Shown: positions 1 to 11,690 of the stretch, one piece after another
Layout: every line of letters begins with the position of its first letter
Position numbering within the stretch: position 1 is the first letter of the stretch
Origin: Dallia pectoralis
Taxonomy: Eukaryota > Chordata > Actinopteri > Esociformes > Umbridae
DNA: 64,000 bases
Assembly: GCA_029465975.1 (NCBI GenBank)
Contig: CM055742.1
Span: 9,424,043-9,488,042 of the forward strand
Reading direction: 5' to 3'
The notes under the pieces: model-generated
The model's database searches: none
What the model was told of the DNA's origin: nothing
The model's input: the letters and a program-made list of their open reading frames with translations, nothing else
Program-made: the position numbers and the translations under genes

Positions 1-1570
1 TAACGATATGGGCATAAAATAATTCAGTCTGTTAATAGTATTTTGTTCTGTATGCGGCTCGTGTTTTCAAGAGGATCAGGGACAATTGGAATAGTTTTGA
101 TGATTAAGTTGGCAGATTGGAGACACATTTTATTAACGCGCCGACGCTACGAATCCCAATCGGCAGGTGATCAAATAATGATAAGATGATGACAGGTATG
201 TAAACATCGTGGAACACGTAGGCATCGTATAAGAACATCTGGGTTTTCTCTTGATGCTCAAAACCTGGTTTTGTCTGTTCCCCCTTTGAAGATCTGATCA
301 AAATCAAATCACAATGCGCCGTTGGTTTTTTACAAACGTGTGGTTAAGAACAAAAGATTCCAGGTCATTCGTTTGAGTCAGCGTTGATATGCGGTCATAG
401 GCGAGAGCTGGAACACAGTCCACCCCTGGCGAGTGCCTTTAAAATGTCCTCGTAATAGCAAACCTAGAGGGTTTTGCAAGCTAATGTAGCCTTCTGTTTA
501 CCATCAGTCTAATGTTCCCTGTTCCCTCACCACGAATTTGGTTCTAATTAAACACATTACCAGACACATATGAGCGATAATGATATTTTCCGTGTTTTCA
601 TACGCTAACCCGGGCCAATGCATAGGCAACATTAACATTGCTATGGGTCTCGCCCTGCTTTCGACAGACGCAGTAAAATACACCAGGAGAAACATCAGAC
701 TAAGCTAATATGTTGGCATGCTCTCTCGTCGTGTCTGTCACTGATATTCACAAAAATCTATTTGGTGAATCTTACCAGCGATCTATATTTGGAAAAAAAT
801 TATAGTAAGGTATGCCATACCCCATTAGGTTTTTAAAATAAATATTAAATCGAGGCACTCCTGACAAAAAGACAGCTGGGCCAGATTTAGTGGGGAAGCT
901 GAGAGAGAAGTCATTGAAGAGGCGTTAGCCTGTCAATACACAGCTCTGTGTACGCCACAAACACAAAAACATCTCTTGGCACAAATGCCTATGAGGAGAG
1001 TTTGCCTCAATCTTCCACTTTCTACAATTTGTTATGGTGGGTTGCAATGAAAGATACAATTGGATATGACAACTAAATGCAGGAAAGGGAGAGACAGTTG
1101 CATAAATATGATGCTCAGTGATTTGCATCCAGTTTTTATGTGTTGTGTGGTTGGCCTGAACAAAGTCATTTTTAAGACTTCCCCCCGCTAAGAAATCTAA
1201 TTTTAATGCTGACTCAATATAAGACCTACCTGACAAATCTGCAGTATAAAATTATTAACCAATAATTTGTATTTTTTTGCAAACACTGCAACACCGATAG
1301 AGTTGGTGTACACAAATCAACGTTAGCCGGCATGTGCGGTCGACAAATAATAGGTACATAGCTGCGCTGGATTGAGCCAGAACCCACTGTATTTTAGAAA
1401 GGATGTTATTGTTAACAGTTTGGGCGAATCCTGTCACTTTAATACTTGATAAATGACCCTACTCTCACATTCAAAACGACTTCTAACCCACGGGTAAGGA
1501 TAAAGCATGCAGCGTGCAATGTCAAACTGAGTTGTGATTTGTATGGAATCTGAGCCTTACTGGCCCCAGT
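1..1570. other. Unique AT-rich DNA, no gene seen
   Basis: Open frames here reach only about 100 codons and show no recognisable domain, signal peptide or repeat. No transposon ends, tRNA boxes or tandem repeats are visible. Confidence 0.6.
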
Positions 1571-1802
1571 GCCCCTCTTACACACTAGAATATAGCATTA
1601 GCCTAGCCTAGATAGCATTCAACTGAAACAAGGAGTATTAGCCTATCCTAGATATCATTCAACTGAAACAAAGTGTGCCCCTCTTACACACTAGAATATA
1701 GCATTAGCCTAGATAGCATTCAACTGAAATAAAGTGTGCCCCTCTTACACACACTAGAATCAAGCATTAGCCTAGCCTAGATAGCATTCAGCTGAAACAA
1801 AG
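1571..1802. repeat. Minisatellite, about 62-bp unit, 3 copies
   Basis: Three imperfect head-to-tail copies begin at 1571, 1677 and 1739, each opening with GCCCCTCTTACACACTAG and carrying AGCATTAGCCTAG and ATAGCATTCAACTGAAA. The first copy is longer because its inner half is itself duplicated (1600-1670). Confidence 0.85.
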
Positions 1803-1879
1803 ATATTCGGCTTGGTGGGCCATATATATCTTACCTCTCGATATCCGGCTTTTAATAGCACCAATTCTTTAACGTTCAA

Positions 1880-2000
1880 GGAATGACTCATCGAAAATGT
1901 TTAACGAGGAATGACTCATCGAAGCTTTTCAAGGAGAAATTACTCATCAAAAATGTTCAACAAGGAATGACTCGTCGAAAATGTTCAAGGAGAAATGACT
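1880..2000. repeat. Short tandem repeat around GGAATGACTCATCGAAAATG
   Basis: About five degenerate copies of a 26-30 bp unit with the core AATGACTCATCGAAAATGTT. The TGACTCA heptamer matches the AP-1 consensus, but nothing nearby shows that it is used as a regulatory site. Confidence 0.75.
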
Positions 2001-5000
2001 TCAGTGTAAGTTTAAGGCCTTTTCATTACAATGCATATCATGGATTAGAGAAAAGCCACTTGTTGGCATCTTCAGCCTGAAACATGACATCATTCCAGCT
2101 AAAGCTAAAGGTGGCAGTGTTCTTCTGCTTTCAATACAGAAGTTTATGAAAAAAGACATTCCCTGATTACTATTAGACAATTTCAAAGTATTTAATGGCA
2201 GAAAAACATGAAGAATCTCATAAAAGGTGCCCGACTGTTGTAAATCCTCCTTGTTCATCGCTGCTGAGCTTCGCTGTACTCCGTTTCTTACGCCTGGGGC
2301 ACAGCTTCAACCTCCATTGTACCAGACGACCCCCCAGAGAACGTACAACCGATTACTTAACACAACAAGGTGATGAACTCACATATTTCAGCCAGGCCCT
2401 TTTCTCTCGGTCATAACTTAGCTAGCACCGTCATCAAACCTGCCCGGTGTATATTAGCCCGGTGTGAGAATTGATGTATTATTTCTCACTTAGTGAGCCT
2501 ATAAGTATTTAAGTGTACTGCTCGTGGCTAATGGGGCCCATTTGTGTGAGGCTTTATCGCAGGTTGCGCCGGCGTCGAGGGATATATCCGGGAGATACCG
2601 TCTGAAGGGGGAATGAAGGAGACGAAGGGAGATATGTAATTAAAATGCCAATCAGACAACGTGGCTAGATAAGCCAAGCCGTCTCTGGGGCTAGCACGCG
2701 CGACAATCAATAGTTAGGGGCTTCATGGGAATAATTTAACTTTTGGGTAGCGGCGAGGAGATAACGCGGCTGTAAAACGAAATCTCAAGGTTGGTGACGG
2801 ACTGTACGGTTTCTGTCAGAAATGTCCTAGTACGCCGGCTGGGAAAATTAATCCCGCCACTGTTCCAAGTCGAGGTTCGACACCCTTCGATGTCCGTCGA
2901 AATACCTCAACTGCGATTGAGCATCTGTTGAAAGGGACGATAGGACGGACACCGGAAATGTCTGCCAGGTCCAGAACATGTCAACCGTGCGCTTTAGGTA
3001 GGCTGAGACAAAACTAAAGTGCCATTTCAGATATTTTATCCTCGATTTGTGCTTTCCGGTCACAGTTATGACCCTCATGCATAATATCCCAACACGCATA
3101 GAAGTATGGAGAATCGGAATGTACATTCGTCAATAAGTGCCCCCCTCTTCATCTTTTCACACTGCTCGCTCATGACAGAACTCACCGGAATTTAGAAAAA
3201 ACCACGCCACTTGACCAATGGTCTCCGATTAGCTTGCGAGTCCCCCCCCCCAGAGGAAGTCGTTATAACGTCTTAGGAAACTCAGACAGGCCAACTTTCA
3301 TCATACATTGGAATCTCCTGGTCACCAACCTGGTAGGGGTTGTCCTGCACTGCTGCACCAGTTGAAAGGCCATTTCAATTTGTGCCTGAACCCGGGTCTG
3401 TCCCTATCAAACACAACAGAATTACTAAAGATTCCACCCCGAAGCAAGTTATTTCTGCAGCCGTATAAATCTGCCCGTACTAATTGGGTTGTCAAGGAGT
3501 AATTAGTCAACAAACTCAGTGTATGAGCCGTAAGTTACCCGGGCAATGAAGTCAGCTGAGCCGGACCCAATGTTTTCACCCTCTGTTCGTTTTGCAACCC
3601 TGATCCCCACCCGCGAATTGGGTAATTCCACCAATCAAACGGAGCAGCTGACCTCTGACATCACCGCTCGTCGGCCTTAATCATATGAGACGTTAAGTAC
3701 TTCTCTGTCCATTCGGTGGGTTAATGTTGCCATTAGAAAGCCATTACTCACCAGAGGGACCTGAAGCACCGGCACTACAAACAGCAACTCGTAAAGATCC
3801 CGTTTCCAAGTCGTATGACGAGTTGATTAGCATATGCGTAATGCCCAGAGACTGAAACGCAACTGGCCGGTTTGAATCCCTGGGTAAAGCGCACACAGAC
3901 ATGTGAGTCAACGTGAATATCGCTGGGCATGTCTGTCTTTTGTGGTGTGTATGGAACGTGGGAAGTGCAGGCGTGTTTGTCCGTGTGTGTCTACTACAAA
4001 TAAATAATCAAAAACAGAACATAACGGAACATTTTACCACAACATTAGTTAATGCACTGGTTGCTAATGTTAGTAACGAAACGTTTTTGTCATAAAAAAC
4101 ACATCTGTTCATCACAATCTGGAATGGCGTGAACTTGAATGTCTCGGTTGAATGCACTCCCTCTGTTATGGTCTGTTTATTAAATACCACATGTTCCGGA
4201 ATTCAAAGCAAGCGTAGATTCCGCGTAAATCATTTTTTGAATAAATATTTTAAACAACAGTTATATTCCGAACATCATTGCAAAAAAAACTAAACATTTA
4301 GCTCATTCGGGCCAATTATGCGCGAAACAAATCACACCGCTCTAGGAATATCTCAGACGCGATACACACCGACTAAAGTCCCTCAGGGTGGAGTGTTCTT
4401 CTAAGCAAATGCAGTTACCTACTGTGTTGCCTTTCACACAGTTTTTTCGCAGCCAACTGTTTTTTGAAGCCATCCTGTGAGTGGTATCACCTTTAACAAA
4501 CAGTGATACTCTGCGATTTTCTAACTTCAGAAACAGCAGGTGGTGCGTGACGCCTCATAGAAATACTACCACAGTCCACGGGAAATATCTTGAAGCTGCT
4601 ACGCTCAGAGTGGGATGGATACATGGTGGTAATGATCGGCTGGGAAAGGGAATAGTGCTCGCTATCATATAAGCTTCATCAAAAGCCCATCGCAGGTAGT
4701 TAACGAGAAGACGGTTCAGAGTTTGACAAAATAGATATGCTGAAATGCATCAAGATCTTAGACGTCGGGTAAGAGATTATTGTTTGGGTAATAGATCACC
4801 CAACATTACCCACAATTAGGATATATAACACGTCAGTTTAGGAGTATCCATGGGGAATCTGGAGACCATGTTCCTAGGTCAATGGTAACAGGGAACGCTG
4901 ACGCGTAAAGCCCCGGGAACAATTAGAACACAGGGAACACCTGGTGGAAAGGGGAGGAGACTATGACAAGCCAGGTGAGACGGACCAGGTGGTGACATAC

Positions 5001-5031
5001 GTAGTGTTTTGAATTAAAATCGTAACAGTGG
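2001..5031. other. Unique DNA, no gene seen
   Basis: No recognisable coding exon. A C-run lies near 3242. Two tRNA B-box-like strings (near 2873 and 3867) lack A boxes and were rejected as RNA genes. Confidence 0.55.
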
Positions 5032-5192
5032 CCTGTCTGTTATAAGCAGGTGCTCATAGAGCCCCGCCGTCTCATAACCGCGTCTACCTCTCTCTCCTGT
5101 CCGTTATAAGCAGATGTTTATAGAGCCGCATCTACCTCCCTCACCTGTCCGTTATAAGCAGGTGCTCATAACCGCGTCTACCTCCCTCTCCT
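5032..5192. repeat. Minisatellite around TCCGTTATAAGCAGGTGCTC, 3 copies
   Basis: Three imperfect copies of a 45-65 bp unit containing GTTATAAGCAGGTGCTCATA and CGCGTCTACCTC. Copies differ by internal deletions. Confidence 0.85.
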
Positions 5193-5739
5193 AACATGAG
5201 CTGATGAGATGATTACACGTATTGTATCTCCACCTCTCTTTTGTTCTCCCTCTCTAATCACGTCGAGATGAATAATGCTTGTTAGCCTCGCCGCTATCTT
5301 GTACTCGAAGCCGTTTGCCTTGTGTAGCGCAATCAATCATTTTATCATGTTATGTAAATCAACTTGCAGTCAGATAACCTTTAATAGACTATGCTAATCA
5401 AGGAGAATCGTTGTATTTTCCTGGATCTAATGAATTACACTCAAATTATCCGAAGTAACAGACGACAAAATGCATGCACGCACGTAGCCAAACGTGACGT
5501 GTACAGTCTCGCGCTTGGCTAGCGCGTGAACCGGTACATCTCCAAAATGGCCCTTGTAGCTATTAGCATGGCCACAGAGGCAAACCCAGAGCAGCCTAAA
5601 AAAGCGCTGTGGTAATTTCTGTTAAAGCAGAGCATGAACAGACACGTGCTGAATGAAGAAACCGCCGCATTTAGATTCTTTCGCCATTATGTCACATTCT
5701 AATTCCTATGACTGACCGTGCGTCCTGCTGAGACTGCAA
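5193..5739. other. Unique DNA, no gene seen
   Basis: No repeat, RNA gene or coding signal was recognised. Confidence 0.5.
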
Positions 5740-6440
5740 CATCCACTGATGATTTAACTATGCTCCACAGACCGTTTCGTTAGCCAACATTTAAAAATAA
5801 AGCCAGGTGGATAAAAAAGATATTTAAGGCGTAGTTAAAGTTCCTTCTCTGATCATACAGAGGGAGATTTTCTTTCTGCAGACACTTATTTGCATAGTCT
5901 TATGCACTGCTGTATTCATCTGTTAAATAGTTACTTATGCCAACAGTCTCTTGATTAAAACAAAAACACCTTGATTTAAGGATGGCATATTCTGCTGAAA
6001 CTGAACCACCTCCCTGCATCGCTTTATGCCTCTGGACTCAAATCCCTGACTCTCTAAAGCTCATTAGCAGTTTATAAGACGGCGTTTTCTTATTAATCTG
6101 CATAATTGCTTAGCAAACCTTTTCTGAGTCACTCTCGATCCTCCTTTGAGCCTAAGGGGTCGGTAATTTAGATTGCATTTCACATACGTTTACATGCTAG
6201 CTGCTTATTTATGCAAATCTAGGCTGGGTGTATTCTGTTTATTTTTGTCTCATGTGCTATTTTTAGACAATGTATGCAAGTCAAACTGAGAGATACAAGA
6301 TGCATGTGTTTTTCTCTTTGCCTTTGTTTGGCAGTGACAGGCGGTGGTTGTTTTGCCATCAGTAGGTTTGCATTTACTAAGTTAAATCTGAAGTTTAATT
6401 TGAAGATGTTCTGAAACTTAAGAGACTGGAATTAGTTCTG
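5740..6440. promoter_or_regulatory. Possible conserved non-coding block with octamer sites
   Basis: This AT-rich unique stretch has no transposon or tandem-repeat signature. It contains two POU-factor octamers, ATTTGCAT at 5888-5895 and ATGCAAAT at 6211-6218. Its texture (long T- and A-rich runs with homeodomain-like TAAT and ATTA cores) resembles developmental enhancers. This is an impression only; conservation cannot be tested from one sequence. Confidence 0.2.
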
Positions 6441-8530
6441 GGAGCTAACTTCTAACACATCAAACACATCAAATAATCATCCTACATAACTGTTGTACGT
6501 AGCTCTGTGTCTGTAGGAATATCACAGGTATAACCCAATGATCAACACACTGTGTACAAAAGCTATAGAGAGAAGCAATTAAGCCAAAATTGTACTCTTC
6601 AAAACTGTTTTAAAAAGCTTAATACTTACCTTTGTCCTGCAATTGCAAATGAATTGTAAATTATCCGTTCCATTACATATTTTTAGCTTAGTATGACAAA
6701 AGACGTACTTCTGTAAGCAAATTATTGGTGTTATTCATACTTCATCATCTCAACTACTGGATGAGTTCTGTTACATTTTTATGAATGCTGGGAAGTACTT
6801 AATTAAATATCTGAATTTTTGGCGTATACCTTTTTTTGTGAAAAACATCAGTATTTTTCTGTATCCAGTTAAAGTCATCCTCAAATGGTCCTTACCGTGC
6901 AGGCATGTTTCATATACATAAACATAACTGCTTTTAGCTGGTATTATTTTATCGTGTTGCTGAAGGGAAATGTCCCAGGAAAGATGTTCTGTCTAAAGAT
7001 TGGTCACCTCAGGTTCCCTGTAGACCATCTTTATCCGTTCATCTCTCCGTTCCCCTCAACCGTCCGTAATAAAAGTATCAAATCCTCAAATCGAAAACAC
7101 ATTTTACGGGGCACCCGAGCAAACAACAGTTAAAATTGGCCTGGAATTAAAAAGCCTGCCAGCGTCGTAGTCTGCCATGATAGGATTCTGTACACCAATA
7201 AAAGTAGACAGAAAGCATGAAATTGATAACACAGTTGACCCGGGTGGGTGTCAAGTGACCTTGATATAATACCCAGACGTTTTGTGATGAATGAGAAGAG
7301 CTTGATGTAGATTCAAACTGTATTTTTTGTTTCATTTAATTTTGCATTCACAGCTCTAGTTAACAGGAATGACCCCGTGCATCGATCAGAGTAGAGGATA
7401 TTAGTCATTCAGTTTAGATCTCTGTTGCCGGATCTGAAGGTCATCGTCACGTGGCCACAGACCAGTCGTACGACAGTTTCTGTATGTGCCCAATCGTGAC
7501 AATGCCTCCGCTTTTTGTTTTTATATCAATTGAGTTAGCCTTCTGTCTCCCGGTCATGCCCACCGAACTATCTAACGCACTGTGAGATGATTGGAAAGCA
7601 GATCCTCTGTGAAAACCGGGAAGCACTTGGTCCAATGACAACCAGACAGCCCTCTGTCCTTCATCCAGCTATTGGCTTGCATGAAACCGTTGACATTTGG
7701 TCCGTAGCTATGTAAACAGGCTCTTGTTCTATGTAATTACCGTGTTCTAACCACTTAACCCTTTGGTGGTTGTGGTGTTTTTTTTTCTTATTCACGTAGT
7801 ACACTTTTAAACAATATAGCAATAACAATGTATGTTGAAAAAAATAACAGATGTCTGTTTTAGAAAATAATCAAGCAATGTAAATATATTTAGCATTTAG
7901 TATTTGTCATTAACCCCTCATTTCTCAATTTGGAAAGAAATATCAGAGCTTCTCTCCGGTCTATTCTGCAATCATCGCCAGCCAGTTGACATACGCATTA
8001 TATGTTAAAGAATGATACAAGTGGCTAGTGTATGGTTTATTTATGGCTGTAACAGTTACCGGCTTGTCTAAGTTGTCCACCTTTCTTTTTGGCGCATTGT
8101 ATTCCGTGATTATTCCTGTTTTTTTATGCTCGTGGCCACATATTCTCTAATCCCATCGTTGCGTACTTACATGTATCACATTCTTGCTTTTGTCACACAA
8201 ATGAATTGATGAGCCCGTTTCTACTGCTAAGGTGGGAGCTCCGGTTTGTAGTTTTACAATCATCGTCAATTTCCCCTGACGGAGTAAAACATTCTCTCAT
8301 GTCCACGACAACCATATCCCCTCCATCTGGCTCTCTGTATGAACAAGCAAGTTCCACGCATGTGGCGAAGCAGCATCACAGCTCTGCAGCTGGGCCGTAT
8401 TCAGTGTTTGGAAATTATGCAGGTACCTGCAAGACATTGTGTCGTTCCACCCACCACAGAGGGTAAGGTGTATGGGGAATAGCGGGAGCCGAAAGGTTCT
8501 CGTGTACAATGTTGAAACCTTTAGAGAGTA
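6441..8530. other. Unique AT-rich DNA, no gene seen
   Basis: No recognisable exon, RNA gene or mobile-element end. Open frames stay below 90 codons and match no family I know. Confidence 0.5.
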
Positions 8531-8572
8531 TTTGTGTGTGTGTGTGTGTGTGTGGTTGTGTGTGTGTGTGCG
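8531..8572. repeat. (TG)n microsatellite
   Basis: About 20 TG dinucleotides with one TGGT interruption, followed by a short alternating GC stretch (GCGCGCATGCG). Confidence 0.95.
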
Positions 8573-9479
8573 CGCATGCGTTGTCCGGAGACGAACAACG
8601 GGTACAACGTGTTCACTCAATGAAAATGTGTTCTTTTACATGCTCTTCACAGAAAACGTGACCAGCCCATTGAGTCAGCGGATGGAAAAAAGTGTATTTT
8701 AAACAGCCCTTTTTTACATCAGCAGCTGTTAAGTGCTTTTACAAACACCCTGCCTATAACCCGACAAAGCATTTGTCAACAGGTTGGTACACAGCGGCTA
8801 GGAAAAACACCCTCGTGGGTCGAATTTAGGAAGAAACCTGGAGGGAAACCAGGCTCTGAGTGATGGCCAGTCCTCGTATAACTGTTCATGGTGAAATCGC
8901 GAATTGTTTTGTTGTTTTTTAAGTAAATAAAAGCATTTGGTTCCACAGCCTTGAACACCACAAAACCTTTAAATCCACCACTATGGAGAATTACATTAAT
9001 TTTCATCCTTCTGTCTGTAACATCAAGCTGTCGATAAGGAAAATCACATAAAAAAGCATGCAAATTCCTGGTAAAGAGCTGAACGATGAATAGCATTGTT
9101 TAATGGAACATATTCCCCACCCATTTCCCTATAGTACTTTGCTTTTGGAAGAGTTAAAATAATTAAATAATTTCCCCTGGTCATTCATTACACTTCAGGC
9201 TGCTCTTCCAGGGAAGGAAAATGTTTACCCAGAGAGAATGGCGATAGAGGTCCATTAGATTTACAGGAAGCTTTATTAATTACTTCATTATCCGAACAAT
9301 TCCATGTCATTACTCTGCTGTGCCTGGAGTGATTTACAGTAACCATTCACAGCAATAATACAGTTTAATTTACGGTTTTGTATTTTGGCAGAGTCACTGC
9401 CTTGATTTTTGCGAAAAGAATGATCCAGATGCTAATGAAGTGGCTACAACTTTACTCGTATAAGGTTGTGTATAAAATG
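8573..9479. other. Unique DNA, no gene seen
   Basis: No repeat or gene was recognised. A 106-codon minus-strand frame (8776-9096) has no known motif. Confidence 0.5.
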
Positions 9480-9737
9480 TTTGCTGGGTTGCTATTGTTC
9501 AGCAGCTATGTTAGCTTGGATTGCTATTGTTCAGGTGTAATGTTAGCTTGGATTGCTATTGTTCAGCAGTTATGTTAGCTTGGATTGCTTTTGTTCAGCA
9601 GTTAGGTTAGCTTGGATTGCTATTGTTTAGCTGTTTTGTTAGCTTTGATTGCTATTGTTCAGGTGTAATGTTAGCTTGGATTGCTATTGTTCAGATGTCA
9701 GCTTGGATTTCTATTATTCAGCTGTTATGTTAGCTAT
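9480..9737. repeat. Minisatellite, 32-bp unit, about 8 copies
   Basis: Units carry GTTAGCTTGGATTGCTATTG followed by a variable TTCAGCAGTTAT or TTCAGGTGTAAT end. The two end variants alternate along the array. The last two units are shortened. Confidence 0.93.
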
Positions 9738-10834
9738 GCGAGGAGTGCCAGTTGTTAGCTTAAATTCGATTGTTTTTATATTATAAACATTGACTATATG
9801 TCATTTTAATGCAAACATGACCTGTGAAGATATTGTAGGCGGGCCCTTGGAATCTAACCAACCATCCGGGTTTTACAAGCACCATAATTATCTGTGCAGA
9901 AAATCATTAGGTCAGTTGAGACGGCAGAAATTAAAGAGGAAGACATATAATGGATGGGAGAAAGTGAAATTAGCCGATTGAGAACAAGGCTTCTGACATG
10001 TCTTGTACTTTATAGTATTTTCTCCTGCAAAACATGAACTGTATCTTGCAGTAAATTATGCTCAGTAATTATGGTGTATTTAAGATTTGTAGGATTCTTT
10101 TGAATCCAAAATCCAAATAGGATCAAACTCACAGAAATGCAAATTCAAACTCCACTTAAATCTTTTCAAACTGTCTCGTAGGCCTATACGGACAGGTGCA
10201 TACTTCGTGTGGGAGGTAAATTCCATTGGACGGTCATATTTAAACTATTCTCGTCTTCATTTCAAGTTCACTGGCAAAGTCACCCCGCTCACCTTACTCC
10301 TAGGCCCTCGTCTAAACTCTCCGAACCTACCCTATTAAAAGGCTGAATACACTTGAACTTGAGCTGAGGTCGGGTGAATGAATAGCCGAGATGTTTGGGT
10401 GATGGGGGTTGGAATATGCATAAAGAGGATGAAGCCTTCTGAGCATCGCGCTTTGAGAATAATATCAGTGGACTCCACCGACATCACAAGATAGCAAAAG
10501 CCATGGCAGGCCCATTTCACATGCCCGTGTAGCCTTTATTCGACATATTACCGTGGAAACATGATAAAATATTAACTGAACACAACCACGTACATTTGAC
10601 TATGGTGACAGATGCCTTTTGTGCTTTGCATATCGATTGATGGTGTCCGAAAAAAGTGATATAACCCCAAAACTAAATGCTGCCATTGCTACCGCTAAAA
10701 TAAAATAAAAACTAATCTAAATTAGGCTCTGCAAAAGTTTGTGGCCTACTTAAAAGCTACAGTATGTTTGCCATAGGTTAACCTTATGCAAAGGGAAATG
10801 TAATTCATTTTGATGTAAAAAACGATTTAAATTA
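9738..10834. other. Unique DNA, no gene seen
   Basis: No coding exon, RNA gene or transposon end was recognised. Confidence 0.5.
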
Positions 10835-10942
10835 CAATATCGATATGACCAGAAATGAGATATGGACATGGGGCGTAAGAGTAATTGCAATATCGATATG
10901 ACCAGAAATGAGATATGGACATGGGGCATAGGAGAATTAATT
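10835..10942. repeat. Two-copy tandem duplication, 53-bp period
   Basis: A segment starting CAATATCGATATGACCAG repeats at 10835 and 10888. The copies are nearly identical through ATATGGACATGGGGC and then diverge. Confidence 0.93.
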
Positions 10943-10975
10943 GCATTTAATGCTGGGAAGAATAGCCTGGTGCCT

Positions 10976-11690
10976 AAAGAAATGACTCACACTAAAAGAA
11001 ATGACTCACAATAAAAGAAATGACTCACAACAATAGAAACGACTCACAATAAAAGAAACGACTCGCAATAAAAGGAACGACTCGCAATAAAAGGAACGAC
11101 TCGCAATAAAAGGAACGACTCGCAATAAAAGGAACGACTCGCAATAAAAGGAACGACTCGCAATAAAAGAAACGACTCGCAATAAAAGAAACGACTCGCA
11201 ATAAAAGGAACGACTCGCAATAAAAGGAACGACTCGCAATAAAAGGAACGACTCGCAATAAAAGGAACGACTCGCAATAAAAGAAACGACTCGCAATAAA
11301 AGAAACGACTCGCAATAAAAGAAACCACTCGCAATAAAAGAAACCACTCGCAATAAAAGAAACGACTCGCAATAAAAGAAACGACTCGCAATAAAAGAAA
11401 CGACTCGCAATAAAAGAAACCACTCGCAATAAAAGAAACCACTCACAATAAAAGAAACCACTCACAATAAAAGGAACGACTCACAAAAAAAGAAACGGCT
11501 CACAATAAAAGAAACGGCTCACAATAAAAGAAACGGCTCACAATAAAAGAAACGGCTCACAATAAAAGAAACGGCTCACAATAAAAGGAACGGCTCACAA
11601 TAAAAGGAACGACTCACAATAAAAGGAACGACTCACAATAAAAGAAACCACTCGCAATAAAAGAAACGGCTCACAATAAAACAATTGACT
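10976..11690. repeat. Minisatellite, 19-bp unit, about 37 copies
   Basis: The core unit is AATAAAAGAAACGACTCGC, with GGAACG, AACCAC and AACGGC variants. Three units make 57 bp, and the unit contains no stop on the minus strand, so all three minus frames stay open for about 130-150 codons; these frames are by-products of the repeat. The left-edge units read ATGACTCAC, the middle units CGACTCGC, and the right-edge units CGACTCAC or CGGCTCAC. Confidence 0.98.

Noticed and set aside
2868..2885. tRNA-like B box GGTTCGACACC
   Set aside because: No upstream A box and no acceptor-stem pairing.
3840..3890. tRNA-like B box GGTTTGAATCC
   Set aside because: No A box at the right distance and no cloverleaf could be drawn.
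6625..6640. ACTTACCT string as the 5' end of a U1 snRNA gene
   Set aside because: The following sequence does not continue as U1 and no snRNA promoter element was seen.
11006..11465. Three overlapping minus-strand open frames of 130-150 codons rich in Phe, Leu and Ser
   Set aside because: They are the three frames of the 19-bp repeat, which contains no stop on that strand. Equal openness in all frames argues against a protein.
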